Below are positions 24,584 through 36,327 of a DNA stretch of 64,000 nt, in pieces. A program made the position numbers and the translations under genes. The notes beneath the pieces were generated by a model that had not been told where the DNA came from, did not search any database, and saw only the letters and a list, made by a program, of their open reading frames with translations. Position 1 is the stretch's first letter, and each line of letters begins with the position of its first letter. Source of the stretch: Chrysemys picta bellii (lineage: Eukaryota; Chordata; Testudines; Emydidae); the NCBI RefSeq assembly GCF_011386835.1, contig NC_088797.1, positions 93,630,264-93,694,263 of the forward strand, read 5' to 3'.

Positions 24584-24969
24584 CATCCTCAGAAAAGTTA
24601 TAGCAACCTCTCCTCCCCTAACCATAAATATAGAAGCCTTGCATGAAAAAAAACTACACACCAGTATAAACTAGTTACTGTTCTGAGCACGGATGAGTGT
24701 AGATCCTAGCAAAGAAAGAACAAATACATTCAAGGTCAGGTTTTGTGGATACAGAAGTTTCCAGTTAGCTCTATTTCTAGAGCTGTGCAAGTAATTTTTC
24801 ACAATATGACCTGGCTAAAAGAGGAAAGCACAATTTCCAGTTACTGAAACAAAGTTATGCCTCACAGTGGAAGTGCTGCTGGTCAAAGTTTCTATTTAGT
24901 TTGTCAAGTCATTTGGTCTCCCCTTCCTTATGAATAATGTGTATATATGAGATATATAAAATTATAATT

Positions 24970-25678
24970 AGGACTGTCAAGCGATTAAAAAAATTAATCA
25001 CAATTAATTGCAGTTTTAATCACACTGCTAAACAATAATAGAATACCTTTTATTTAAATATTTTGGATATTTTCTACATTTTCAAATATATTGATTTCGA
25101 TTACAACACAGAATATAAAGAGTACCATGCTTCTTAAACATTTTATTACAAATATTTGCACTATAAAAAAGAAACAAAAGAAATAGTATTTCAATTCACC
25201 TCATACAAATATTGTAGTGCAATGTGTTTATCATGAAAGTTGAACTTACAAAAGTAGATTTTTTTTTTTAATGTATGTGCACTCAAAAATAAAACAATGT
25301 AATATTTTAGAACCTACAAATCCACTCAGTCCTACTTCTAGTTCCTCCTTTAGAGGAGTCTTGGGGCACGGCATGGGGAGGAGGGGTCGGTCCCCAGAGT
25401 GAGGGGCTGACTGGAGGCAATGGTGGGTTCAAGACCCCTACCTCTCCGCCAGTGCTGGGTTGGGAGCCACTTCCTCTTCTCTTCTCTCCTCTCCTTCTTC
25501 TCTTCCCACCCTCCAGAGGCAAATTGGGTTACTGCATCTGACCGGACACTGTCCGGTCCCTCCGCAGCCCATGCCTTCCTCCGACCAGATGTATGCTATT
25601 AACGCAGTTTAAAAAATTAACGCGTTAATTTTGTTTTCAGTTAATCGCAGGCATTAACTGCAATTAATTGATAGCCCT
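24970..25678. mobile_element. Non-autonomous DNA transposon with terminal inverted repeats
   Basis: The left end AGGACTGTCAAGCGATTAAA matches the complement of the right end, where TTAATTGATAGCCCT closes the element. The sub-terminal parts repeat attaatcacaattaattgca and its complement. The interior is AT-rich to about 25310 and then CT-rich. No transposase is present. The superfamily is uncertain. Confidence 0.7.
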
Positions 25679-25679
25679 A

Positions 25680-26086
25680 GTTATAACAAATATTTCAATG
25701 GGAAAAGGGCAAAGAAAGAGGGATAGGAATGGAATAAAGGAGAGAGAGAGAGAGACTCATACCTACCAATTTCCATCCCAAATTCTCTCTCTGAAGTTTG
25801 ATCACAAATTAAATAGTGAAATTTCACATTTAAGCTATACTGGCAATACTTTAAAGCTCACTTTTAGCTTCTGTACTCACACTAGCAGAATTTATGCTGC
25901 CACAATGTCGTCAGTTTTACATGTTGCTCTTCCTCAGAGTCACAAGCTGTGAAGGGGAGAGGAGAGAAGGATAAGATAGTTTGATCAGGTAAATTAAAAT
26001 CTCCAGTCTGAAGTACTGTGACTTGGAGGTGCTTGAGAAGCTGGGAAACTATAGGGCTTGAAAGCTGAGAAGAAAATGAAATAAAA
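25680..26086. other. Anonymous sequence with short GA tract
   Basis: An (AG)n tract of about 8 units lies at 25740-25756. Nothing else was recognised. Confidence 0.4.
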
Positions 26087-26361
26087 CAGAGGTGCCCAAC
26101 CTATGACCCACCAGACCATTTCATAAGCCTTGTGTCCTGCTTCAACACAATATACTAACAGCCAATTCATTAGCATTTTGTCATCATGTTTACATCACTT
26201 TAGTTTACACAAGTGTACACACTTATGAAACAAGGTCAACTTAAAACATAAATCAGTACAGGTGACTTTAAATCTTATTAAAATGTGTAGAATCTGTTTG
26301 ACCCACACAAGGTTGTGCTTAGGCTTATGTGGCCCTCCTGTAATATGGTTGGGCATCACTG
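26087..26361. mobile_element. hAT-like MITE
   Basis: It begins CAGAGGTGCCCAACC and ends GGTTGGGCATCACTG, giving terminal inverted repeats of about 15 bp. The interior has no coding potential. No 8-bp target duplication is preserved. Confidence 0.65.
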
Positions 26362-26739
26362 ACCTAAGACATTCATGAAAGAACTTGAGGGAACTCTGGG
26401 GAGGAGCTATGAGTCAGAGACTTACAGCAGAGGGGAGAGAGGAATGATTGCAATACTAAGAAAGACTTTGTTTTGTTATAAATTTCTGAACCTGAAACCT
26501 ATGCAACATTTTAACTTGAGGCTCGTGTAAAGTTAGTTTGTAACATTAACTTTTGGGACATCCTCACTATCTTCCTTTTATCTTTGTATAGTCACTATCT
26601 ATTTGAAAAAAAACTCACGTTTGTCTGAAAGGTTTGTACCTTCTGTACTTGACCTATGATTACTATAATTCAGAAATTAACAAAAATATTTCTTTTTTTT
26701 TCCTCCCATCTTTTTTGTTCTGCATATTTGACAATACTT
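26362..26739. other. Anonymous sequence
   Basis: Nothing recognised apart from a T-run near 26692-26702. Confidence 0.4.
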
Positions 26740-26838
26740 TGTCAAACCTGAAGAGCTCTGGGTAAGCTCTAAAGCTTGTCTCCCTCACCAATAAAAGTTG
26801 GTCCAATAAATGATATTACCTCATCCACCTTGTCTCTC
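26740..26838 (+). mobile_element. Penelope-like or related retroelement 3'-end fragment
   Basis: The order ctgaagagctctgggtaagc, aaagcttgtctccctcacca, agttggtccaataaatgata, cttgtctctcta is a dispersed reptile repeat recognised from memory. The same family appears at about 30480-30516 with 31826-31876. The family assignment is from memory and not from coding sequence. Confidence 0.5.
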
Positions 26839-26839
26839 T

Positions 26840-27117
26840 AGGTATGCATAAACTGCAATTAAAAACCCATGGCTGACCCATGGTTCACTTGGGCTCATGG
26901 GGCTCGCTTGGGTTAAGGGACTATTTAATTGCAATGTTGACATTCAGACTTGGGCTGCAGCCCAAGCTCTAGGACCCTGAGAAATGGGAAGGTCCCAGGG
27001 CTTGGGCTGCAGCCCGAGCCTGAATATCTTCACTGCAATTCAACAGCCCGAGCCCCACAAGCCGAGTCAGCTGGCACAGATCAGCAGCAGGTGTCTAATT
27101 GCAGTGTAGACATACCC
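26840..27117. mobile_element. Harbinger-type MITE
   Basis: The left end ggtatgcataaactgcaatt and the complement of the right end (gggtatgtctacactgcaat) form a terminal inverted repeat of about 20 bp. The right end has the shared GTGTAGACATACCC terminus of the Harbinger family in this window. The interior carries a repeated cttgggctgcagcccaagct palindrome. It abuts the retroelement fragment ending at 26838. Confidence 0.7.
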
Positions 27118-27380
27118 TCCAACACTTTGTGTACAGTTTCAATGTTTCCTCTGCATAGGTAAACAGTTCCTCCACTGCTAATAGACTTTGTAAACATAAA
27201 CCAAGAAGCAAAAAACCCTTACATACTTTGAAATAACTGCTTACAAATACTTTCAGAGCATATTATTTAAAAGGTACTCTGACAGAAACTGGATTTTTTT
27301 TTAAAAATTAATCAATTTTAAAAATAAATAAATTGAGTGTCCCTTCAATTTCTTTCTTCCATGTAAAGGACTTCAGAAAT

Positions 27381-27416
27381 TATATTATATTATATGTATA
27401 TGTATGTGTGTGTGTG

Positions 27417-27471
<55 letters not shown>
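27381..27471. repeat. Compound TA/TG/TA/CA microsatellite
   Basis: A run of tatatta, then (TG)n, (TA)n and about 20 CA units. The GT and AC halves are complementary, so the tract can fold on itself. The ORF across it is an artefact. Confidence 0.95.
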
Positions 27472-27474
<3 letters not shown>

Positions 27475-29199
27475 GTACAGTGTATTTTTAGCCAATTTAA
27501 TACCGATGCCTACAAAGCCCAGCAATTTAATAATTTACATTTCAGAATCCACTTTCCTGTTCTGCTGGGGTGATGGAGAAACAGCAGCTATTTAACTACA
27601 GCTGCACTTGGACCCCAGTGACATACTCAAGGGGACTCATTCAAATGTAATGAAGAAAAATCAGAATGTTGGCTTAACCTTGACCATCCCGTCAATGATA
27701 AACCATGTCAGACACAGCTTGAAAGTCTCTTCAGTTGCATATGCAGAGTTATTTAACCTGTAATGAATTAGCAAAACATGCCCTCATGATCAGGAGGCTT
27801 GATTATTGCAGTTGAATCCCTTCTCTGTCATTGGCAGCTTGTTCAGCATACAACAGCTGCTTTGAGCAATCATATTACATTCACACTGCCTCTAAAGCAA
27901 CAAGTTGGCATAAATAGTTGTTAAAGCCCGAATTGTGTAAGCCTTACCTTTATTAGAGACTAGCTAGTTGACACATATCTGCACTCTGATACCACCCTGC
28001 GTTTTAGGAATCTAAGCATCACGTCCCTAATTAACTTGCCTTTCCTGCAATGAGCCCTAAAGATTGAAACTCTCTCCCCACTTCTCTAATCATTCTTCTG
28101 ACTTAAATATTAAGGGGTGGTTTTTTTTTTTGGTTTTTTTTTTTTCTCGTTATTCCCCACTTCCCTATTTTTTGTTTCACAACCTCAATTGTGTCTGTTA
28201 TTAAGGGAATACTTTTAATATGTTTTAAATAATTAATGAATAAGTGTGATACCCTTCTTTCCCCTTGGTGGGAAAGGCAGTTGGATTTCTCTCCCTCTCC
28301 CCCCATCTTTTCTCTATTTTAATGATTACATGAGGTTTGCACTGTACAGCAGATATGGGTGTTTGAACTTTGCTATACTTATTTACCTATTAAGTTGATT
28401 TAAGCTTAATGTTCCACTTCCCTAAGCACAGATGTGCTCTTTCATACAGTCCAAATAAAATGAGGACTCTATCATGGCAAAAGAGATTAGATTTTAACTG
28501 TTTTGTTTGGTATCTCCAGTAGTTTGTCATCCGCTTTGGTATGGTGCTTAAATACAGGAATATAATTTTAGAAAGGCAAGCAATATCCTTGCAAAAAATA
28601 CAGCGATTTTAAAAAAATTCTTAATTCCTGTTTTTGTCAGCCATGTCTTGCAGCATACCTACTTACTTTGCTCTATTGTGGATACCAGCATATCGTAGTC
28701 TGAAAGCTAACATATAGACAGATCGGTGTGGGGTGGTTAATAATCATTCCCATAATACAGCATTTATAATATGTTGCTGCAGCTTTCCTCTTATTTCACT
28801 TTTTGCAAGGTTGACCTCTGTAATACTTCTACATATCTGTTAACTTCATGGACCTCAACCCTCTAGAGAGATATCAGCTGAACAGTGCACATTTTCTTCC
28901 ATGTTAATAGGTAACTATTAATATGATAATATAGAAAGCCCAAAATTGGCTGTACAAACATAGATGCCCAAACACACACAAGAACTAACATTTAAGGATG
29001 CCTACCTTCCTGTACGCTGTAACAAGTGACAGAACAAAGAACTGTAGCAGACTTAAATAATTATATAACATACAATTGGGTAAGTAATTTTCTGAATGAT
29101 TTTCACTTGCACGAGATTTTATTTATGTTCCCCAAGCACATATGTACTTCACACCAAAGTATCCAGCAAGAAACTACTCAACTAACCAGTGTCACTAAC
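27472..29199. other. Anonymous AT-rich sequence
   Basis: A T-run with interruptions lies at 28117-28145. No gene or repeat family was recognised. Confidence 0.45.
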
Positions 29200-29470
29200 A
29201 AAGGAATCCTGCTTTCACAATATCAATACTGTCTATTGGTTTCCAGGCAGAATTTAAGATGTTTGTTTTGACCTATAAATCCCTAACATTTTTAGCACCA
29301 GCCAACTTGAGAAACTTTGCCTCTCCGCATGCAAAGCTGCACACCCAAGATCAGCTTAAGCAATGAGCAAGAGCCCCTTCACTTAAAAATAAGAGGGGAG
29401 ATGCTGGTACCGCTTTCTTCATTAGGTGCCTTCAGATTTGGAATGTACTCCTCATTGAAGTAACCCAGAT
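29200..29470 (+). mobile_element. LINE C-terminal fragment (L2/CR1 type)
   Basis: The block ctgtctattggtttccaggc, tttgttttgacctataaatc, ttagcaccagccaacttgag corresponds to the conserved WLPV..RI.FK....TYK.L region at the C-terminus of vertebrate L2-group LINE reverse transcriptases. It is broken and truncated. Confidence 0.5.
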
Positions 29471-30479
29471 TTGAACATTCAAGACATGATGCAAGATTTT
29501 TCTATTTATTCAGGCATTTGGAGTTGGAGGACTTGAAAGGGGGAGAGAAGTACTGTTGGAGATGGTTATTGGTGACTGCCAGTAGGTTTCCTAACAGTAA
29601 TTTTAGATTGTTTCTTTAACTGGAAAGATGACATCTAGAGTAACACATATACAAAAAGGTGCCTATTTTATTAGAGAAAAGGGGATCTATTAAAGCATAT
29701 TTTTGTTTTATTTTTAAAAACAGAAAGTGTGCATAAAAACTATGTAGAAGAGGTTCCAAAACAATTAAAACAATCCTCAACTATTCTGGGTAAAAAAAAA
29801 AAAAAAAAAAAATCAGTTTCAGAGCTCTCAATTACATCAGGTCTCACACTCCTGCTCTGCCACAAACCTAGACTAAATGTAATCCAATCAGCTGATGGCC
29901 ACCTCATCTCACCTGTGACTATTCTTTATCACTCAACTGCTAATTATTTTCAGAAATTAAACAATCCAATTTTCAATCCCCTACCTCTCAACTCCCACTA
30001 CAATTATGAAATGGAGGGAAAAAGTTTAGTAAAACCACAAACAAATGCCTTTAGAACAACATACTTCATTTTTAAAGTCAGAGTCTTTTACAGTAAATCT
30101 CATTATACTCAGCTGACCCAAACTTCAGACTCTGGACACGCATAATCTTGAGAGAATCTTATGTATTGCTTATACAGCATTGAGAAAAACAGAACCACTC
30201 ACTTGCTCAAATGGCACACTGCTATCTGTTCAGTCACTAAGACTAAGCAGTCCACCTGCACTTTTGAACTTTAGACTCACAAAGACAGAGCACAATCACC
30301 TTGCTTTCCTTCTGCTAGTAAAGCACATTGTTTAGTCTTTATAATGAGCTGAATTACATAATCATGGAAAATACAGACCAAAACAACTTGCTTTCTATAT
30401 CAGAACACATACACAAGCTATCTATACCGACTAAGTGAAGAAAAGATAACATTTGAAAAGCTAAAGAACATCATCAGTG
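29471..30479. other. Anonymous sequence
   Basis: A poly-A run of about 20 bases lies at 29792-29811. The plus-strand frame 29729-30145 crosses this run and has no domain-like composition. Confidence 0.45.
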
Positions 30480-30516
30480 CTGTTCAAAAACTTTTCTCTT
30501 TTACCAACAGAAGTTT

Positions 30517-31825
30517 GCTCCTGGGAGAATTCTGTGCCCAAAAAATTAAAAATTCTGTGCCAATAAGATAAAAATTCTAAACACAATATTTTAAAATTCT
30601 GCAGACTCCAGCATGACGAGCACAGGGCACTGGCTTCATGGGGGTGGAAGATTGCCCTGCAGCTCCCCTCTGGCACACGGACTTGGCAGTGAGACTGCAC
30701 CCGACTCTGACACAGGTCAAGGGCTGGGCCTGCCCCCAGAAACATGCTGGGGTGCTGCCCCTCCACGCCAGGAACACCAGGCATGGGCAGGCAGGCTCAG
30801 TCCAGCAGGATCCAAGTGTGGAGGGACTTAGTGTGGGGGGATCCAAGTGTGGGTTGAGAGGGTTCTGTGTGGGGCAATCTGGGTGCGAGCAGCTCGGTAG
30901 GGTGTCCGGGTGAAGGGCCAAATCTGGATGCATGGGGGCTCATTTGGGGGTTCCGAGTGTAGGGGGGTCCAGGTGAAGGTGGTTGGAGCTCAGCAGGGAG
31001 GGTCTGGGTGTGGGGGGCTCAGCAGGGTGGTCCAGGTGCTGGGGGAGTGAGGCTTTGTAGGGTGGGGGTCCAGGTGCAGCTGGTTAGTGCTGAGTCGGGT
31101 GGGGGGGTCCAGATGCAGGGGGAGAGGGCTTGTTGGGGTGGTCCAGGTGCAGAAGGGCTAGGGCTCATCGGGGTGGGGGTTTGAGTGCAGGAGACTCAGT
31201 GGGAGAGGCTTGGTGAGGGTCCAGATGCAAAGGAAGGGGCTCAGCAGGGGGGTATGGGTACAGGGTGTAAGGCTCGGTGGGGTGGGGTTTGGGTTCGGAT
31301 GCCAGGGGGAGGGGGGGCGGGATGGGTTGAATATGGGAGTCTGGATGCAAGGGGGTTGGGTGGACAGGGGATCAGCGCCCCATACAGTGACCCCTCCCCT
31401 GTGGCTGAGAAGCAATGAGGGCAAGAAGCGGGGAAAAGGGGTGCTGTAGTTTCCTGCAACCGGGGACGATTTCTTGGGGTGGGTCTGACCCGGCCCAGGC
31501 CGCTCCTTGCAGGGGAAGAAGTCTGTCCTCCCCCCCCAGCCCCCCAACCCAGCCAGGACTAGCAGATGAACCCAGCACAGGGTAGGAGCCAGCAGCTGGG
31601 GTGTCCGTAGTCCCGCCCCTGCCCCACGGTGATTTCTCTCTCCACCAGCTGCTCCGGGTGCCCAAAACGACGCACCCATGCTACAGCGGAGGGGCGTGTG
31701 ACCCCTTCTTGTGGCTTTCCTTTGCTTTCCTATCAGAAGTCATTTTTCCTGCAGGGAAGCAAAGAAATCTGCGGGGGGGACATGAACTCTGCACAGGTGC
31801 AGTAGCACAGAATTCCTGCAGGAGT
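30517..31825. mobile_element. hAT-like non-autonomous element with internal minisatellite
   Basis: The left end gctcctgggagaattctgtg and the complement of the right end (actcctgcaggaattctgtg) are terminal inverted repeats. The near-identical 8-bp flanks agaagttt (30509-30516) and agaagttg (31826-31833) support a hAT-type insertion. The interior 30820-31370 is a G-rich degenerate tandem array. The long overlapping frames on both strands here (30461-31843) come from this array and are not genes. Confidence 0.75.
30820..31370 (+). repeat. G-rich degenerate minisatellite inside the hAT-like element
   Basis: About a dozen imperfect units of roughly 35-50 bp built on gggggtccaggtgcaggggg and ggctcagcagggtggtccag. 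It is strongly strand-asymmetric (G on the plus strand). Confidence 0.8.
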
Positions 31826-31876
31826 AGAAGTTGGGTCCAATAAAAGATATTACCTCAGCCACCTTGTCCCTCTAAG

Positions 31877-32541
31877 ACAATGAAATCATTCAACATGATC
31901 CTAAGTCTGAGGCCCTTGGTTTGTAACTGAGAGCCCTGCGCCGCTTCCCACAGCTCCCATTGGCCAGAACCACGGCCACTGGGAGCTGCGGGCAGCCATG
32001 CAAATGTAAACAAACTGTCCGGCAACTCACCAGCAGATTACCAAAATAGGCCGCAGATTGCCCACCACTGGAGTACATCACCCAACAGGAAAAGAAAGTG
32101 ATCCTTTTAAAGATTTAATAATAGTAATATCTTACTGTGAATGAAACAACTTTCAGGAAGCCTAAAGAAACAACTTGAATGTCAGACTCAAAAGGTGAAA
32201 GATAAAAAAAGAATTAAGCTTTTTGAACCAAATATTCTGCTTGAAGATGTGTGTATATATTCCCCATTGAAATCTGTTTAATAGTTATGTATTACCTTAG
32301 GGACAGAATTTGGTTTTTTATTTTTACTCCATCTTTTTGAACCAGATTCCCTTGGACAATCTGTACAGTTCAACTGTTTTTGATGTGTTAGCTTAACTCC
32401 CCCTTATAGTTTGCTTTTATACACAGGCAGGAAGGAAGCAGTTCGCAAGGCTAGATTCCTCTCACCAAAAGATGCACAGGAGGTGTGTCTGCCTCACAAC
32501 TTCTCTCCATCATGCTCCAGCTCTGTGTCTAAGGGTGGAAC
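31877..32541. other. Anonymous sequence with a hAT fragment
   Basis: The stretch about 31950-32071 (cccattggccagaaccacgg, ccatgcaaatgtaaacaaac, gattgcccaccactgg) is the right part of a widespread hAT-type repeat ending CCACTGG; its left end is missing. The rest, to 32541, has no assigned content. Confidence 0.5.
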
Positions 32542-32912
32542 TAAGGGTATGTCTACACTACGAAATTAGGTCGATTTAATAGAAGTCGGTTTTTTAGAAA
32601 TCAATTTCTTACAGTCGATTGTGTGTCTCCCCACTAAGCACATTAAGTCAGCGGTGTGAGTTCACAGTACCGAGGCTAGGGTCGACTTTCGGAATGTTGC
32701 ACTATGGTAGCTATCCCACAGTTCCCGCAGTCTCCGCCGCCCATTGGAATTCTGGATTGAGCTCCCAATGCCTGATGGGGCAAAAACATTGTCACGGGTG
32801 GTTCTGGGTACATGCCGTCAGGCCCCACCTCCCTCCCTCCATTAAAGCTACGGCAAAAAATCATTTATCGCCTTTTTTCCTGGGTTACCCGTGCAGACGA
32901 CATACCACGGCA

Positions 32913-33480
32913 AGCATGGAGCCCGCTCAGCTCACTGTCACAGTATGTCTCCTGGGTGTTGCTGGCAGACACGGTACTGCAGTGCTAGACAGAAGCATCC
33001 CCTTGCCTTGCCTTGCAGACAGCAGACAGTACAATATGACTGCTAGCCGTCGGCGGCGGCCCGTGGGTGCTCCTGGCTGGCCTCGATGAGGTCGGTCGGG
33101 GGCACCTGGACAAAAATGGGAATGACTCCAGGTCATTCTCTTCTTTAAGTTTCGTCCAATGGAGATTCAGTCCTGCCTGGAATATCATGCCAGCTGGAGG
33201 CTTCTGCCTCAGGCTGCTCTCCCAGTCGGCAGCAACTCGCGGTCACACCTACCCCAGCCTACCCCTTGCTCCCATGGCTCGTGAAGCCTGGACAGTAGTA
33301 AGGAGCAGTTCAACTATAGGCTGAGCAACTGCAGAATGGTGGTAGAATGTGCCTTTGGATGTTTAAAAGCTCACTGGTGCAGTTTACTGACTCGGTTAGA
33401 CCTCAGCGAAACCAATATTCCCATCGTTATTACTGCTTGCTGTGTGCTCCACAATATCTGTGAGTGTAAGGGGGAGACGT
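32913..33480 (+). pseudogene. Harbinger (HARBI1-like) transposase remnant
   Basis: A putative start ATG near 32916 gives MEPAQLTVTV. The middle of the protein, including most of the DDE core, is missing or shuffled between about 33090 and 33240. The C-terminal core is plain: YPLLPWL at about 33260-33285 in one frame, FNYRLSNCRMVVECAFG at 33310-33360 and LLTRLDLSETNIPIVITACC at 33380-33440, then VLHNICE. In HARBI1-like transposases the third acidic residue of the DDE triad lies in the VVE motif; here its codon is 33345-33347. The first two aspartates cannot be found. The protein would normally be a nuclear DDE transposase that cuts the ends of the element with help from the Myb-like partner. 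This copy cannot be active. Confidence 0.85.
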
Positions 33481-33775
33481 AAGGTGGGAGGTTGAGGCAA
33501 ATCACCTGGTCACAGATTACACACAGCCAGACACCAGGGCGGTTAGAAGAGCACAGCAGGGCACGCTGTGCATCAGAGAAGCTTTGAAAACCAGTTTCAT
33601 GACTGGCCAGGCTACAGTGTGAAAGTTCTGTTTGTTTCTCCTTGATGAAAACCCGCCCCCTTGGTTCACTCTACTTCCCTGTAAGCCAACCTCCCTCCCC
33701 TCCCCCCTTTGATCTCCGCTTGCAGAGGCAATAAAGTCATTGTTGTTTCACATTCATGCATTCTTTATTAATTCG

Positions 33776-34129
33776 TCACACAAATGGGGGGATAACTGCC
33801 AAGGTAGCCTGGGAGGGGTAGGGGAGGAGGGAAGCACAGGGGTGGGGTAGTTGTAGGGGCACCCCTAGAATGGCATCAAAGAAGCGCCATGTTTGGGGCT
33901 CTGACCCGGAGCAGCCATTTGCCTCTTTGGTAGGCTTCACACAGCACTGCTGGGGGTCCCTGTTATAACCTCTGTCCTTCATGCCCTTGGAGATTTTTTC
34001 AAATATTCCGGCATTTCATCTTTTGGAACGGAGTTCGGATAGCACGGATTTATCGCCCCATATAGCGATCAGATGCAGTACCTCCCATTTGGTCCATGCT
34101 GGAGCTCTTTTGCGATTCTGGGACTCCAT
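33776..34129 (-). pseudogene. Harbinger Myb/SANT-like (trihelix) protein remnant
   Basis: Read from an ATG at 34129 the minus strand gives MESQNRKRAPAWTKWEVLHL and IAIWGDKSVLSELRS, then after one in-frame stop (TGA near 34018) continues IFEKISKGMKDRGYNR, CCVKPTKEANGCSGS and FFDAILG. The tryptophan spacing (W near the start, W in the IW motif, and the terminal FFDA) is that of the Myb/SANT-like trihelix DNA-binding domain. In Harbinger elements this second protein binds DNA and helps the transposase enter the nucleus and find the ends. The premature stop and the loss of a C-terminal region make it a pseudogene. It converges on the transposase remnant. Confidence 0.8.
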
Positions 34130-34521
34130 GGTCACCAGTGCTGATGAGCTCTGCATGGTCACCTGTGCTGATCAGCTCACTACGCTGGCCAAACAGGAAA
34201 TGAAATTAAAAAGTTCGCGGGGCTTTTGCTGTCTACCTGGCCAGTGCATCTGAGTTGAGAGTGCTGTCCAGAGTGGTCACAATGGAGCACTCTGGGATAG
34301 CTCCCAGAGGCCAATACCGTCGAATTGCATCCACATTACCCCAAAGTCGACCCAGCAGGGTCGATTTCAGTGCTAATCCCCTCGTCGGGGAGGAGTACAG
34401 AAATTGATTTTAAGAGCCCTTTAAGTCGACAAAAATGGCTTCGTCGTGTGGACGGGTACAGGGTTAAATCAATCTAACTCTGCTAAATTTGACCTAAACT
34501 TGTAGTGTAGACCAGGTCTAA

Positions 34522-36051
34522 GAAGCAGAGACCCCTTACAGCTGACAAGGAACAGTGATGGCAGCACCCTCTTCTACCCTATGCCAGGAAGAGACACCTG
34601 GCAAGGCCTACTGGAAGGAAGAAAACAAAGTAGGCAGACACTGCAACTTGTAGCAGTGAAGAGGACCCTATTACGTGATATGGGGAGGAAAGAGGGAGTG
34701 GCTGTGCAAGAATTTTTCACTGAGACTAGTAGGGTTAGTTCTCAAGCCAGTAGCTGTCTGAGAAATATTTCAACTCCTACACTGAGAAGATTCTATTCTA
34801 CACTGATGTGGAGATGAGTCACCTTATGAACTAACTACCTGTAACCAATTAACCCCATGAGGCAAGGCTCTGGAAAGAGTAAAACTGGTTCTAAACAAAG
34901 TAACTTGGTAACTTAGTAATTTTTCCCATCCCCTTATGTACACAATTGCACTAGTCCCTACTATTTTAAACATCTTTCCAAGATAGAACAGTCTTTTGAC
35001 TTACTGATACAAATATCTGAAACAAATGAACCTATCCTTTTGGGGACTTTTAATTGTATAACTTCGGTATATATTAATAACGCTGTTTTAATATCATGAA
35101 AATGTTTACTTCTGTCTTCAGACCATATGCACAGAATTATTAATAGTTCAGGTACTTTATAAACCCCATGAAACAGCAATCTGTTGTACAGAAGACACTG
35201 GTGCCATAACTGCAAACAATATGATAATCCTAACTACAGATTGTAAGCACAAATAAAAACATTCGGTAAGTAAGCATTGATCAGTTGTATTTAGTTTACA
35301 GATCATCATACCTCTCAGAAATTGTGAAGATACTGATTTTGATTTTTCCATCATCAGACTACACCATTTCTTCAAAGTTCTACTGCAACTTTAACCGGCT
35401 ATTACATTTCAATTGAAAGTGATTTAATGTCTATAGAAGTGGATAGTGAGACTAGCAAAAATGTTAATAGAGAGCCTGATTCTGCAATCCCTGTTCAAGT
35501 TGACTAATTTACCAAAATAGTCTCAGTGTAAGAAATGCAGAATTGCACAAATAGTTTGCATACTGATGACTAAGACAAAGCTGTTTCCTCCTCTGTAGTA
35601 ACCTACACTGAAACTTTAATACAGAGAAGCTGATTGACTGCCTTTTCATTTGGAGAATCTTTGCAGCAGAAAACAGACCACAAAAAGTTAACTTCAGAAA
35701 TCAAATTAAATGACAATGTTCACAGTATATCAAAGAACATATGATACAAATATATTTAAACATATACAAAAATAGCTGTATACATTTATTACTGCATGTG
35801 CTTATTTTTATCCTTTTCCATCCGAGTAAACTAAACTAAACTGCTGAAATGTAATTTTGTGACTGATGCTTTTTTATAAAAATACAAATATTATTTACAA
35901 CCATCTCTGTGTTACTGTGATAGTATAGATCACACACTTTTTTAAAAAGAGATGAACAAAGCAACCTTGCAAATGGCACAAATATGTTTTCACCAAGTAG
36001 AAGTCTTCTATACCCACAGCACTTGGCATGCCATTCAGCAAAGAAGGTAAG
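34522..36051. other. Anonymous AT-rich sequence
   Basis: No recognisable repeat or exon. Frames at 34581-34817 (plus) and 34961-35375 (minus) have no domain features. The run 35700-36000 is untranslated-region-like AT sequence but unassigned. Confidence 0.45.
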
Positions 36052-36053
36052 TA

Positions 36054-36240
36054 CACCTCTACCTCGATATAACGCTGTCCTCGGGAGCCAAAATTCTTAC
36101 CGTGTTATAGTTGAAACCGCGTTATATTGAACTTGCTTTGATCCACCGGAGTGCACAGCCCCGCCCCCCCGGAGCACTGCTTTATCGCGTTCTATCCGAA
36201 ATCATGTTACATCGGGTGGCGTTATATCGAGGTAGCGGTG
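36054..36240. mobile_element. Tigger/mariner-like MITE (copy 1)
   Basis: It begins CACCTCTACCTCGATATAAC and ends GTTATATCGAGGTAGCGGTG, giving a 22-bp inverted repeat with one mismatch, and is flanked by TA on both sides (36052-36053 and 36241-36242). TA duplication and the tacctcg motif suggest the Tc1/mariner-pogo group. It is 187 bp and non-autonomous. Confidence 0.85.
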
Positions 36241-36327
36241 TATGTGCTTAAAGCACAATTTAAGATGTCAAGCAGCATGCAAAAGCATGAAGAAAAGAGA
36301 AACATACATATTTTTAAAAGAGACTGA

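Larger units (their letters stand above)
30480..31876 (+). mobile_element. Penelope-like 3'-end fragment split by a DNA transposon
   Basis: The two flanks, tctcttttaccaacagaagt (to 30516) and agaagttgggtccaataaaa onward (31826-31876), belong to one repeat, the family seen at 26740-26838. They are parted by the element at 30517-31825. Confidence 0.5.
32545..34518. mobile_element. PIF/Harbinger transposon, internally deleted, two convergent gene remnants
   Basis: The 1974-bp element starts GGGTATGTCTACACTACG and ends AGTGTAGACCAGGTC. The inverted ends match over about 38 bp with mismatches. TAA flanks both sides (32542-32544 and 34519-34521), as expected for PIF/Harbinger. It contains a plus-strand transposase remnant (about 32913-33480) and a minus-strand Myb/SANT-like remnant (34129-33776). 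This is the classic two-gene Harbinger layout, in which both proteins are needed for transposition. Both genes are broken. The same termini occur on MITEs elsewhere in the window. Confidence 0.9.

Noticed and set aside
30461..31843. Many long frames on both strands, up to 173 codons
   Set aside because: They fall in the G-rich minisatellite of the hAT-like element, where stop codons are rare in every frame.
32545..34518. HARBI1 or a Myb/SANT host gene as a functional gene
   Set aside because: The transposase lacks its middle, and the Myb-like frame has an internal stop. Both lie between transposon ends with a TAA duplication.
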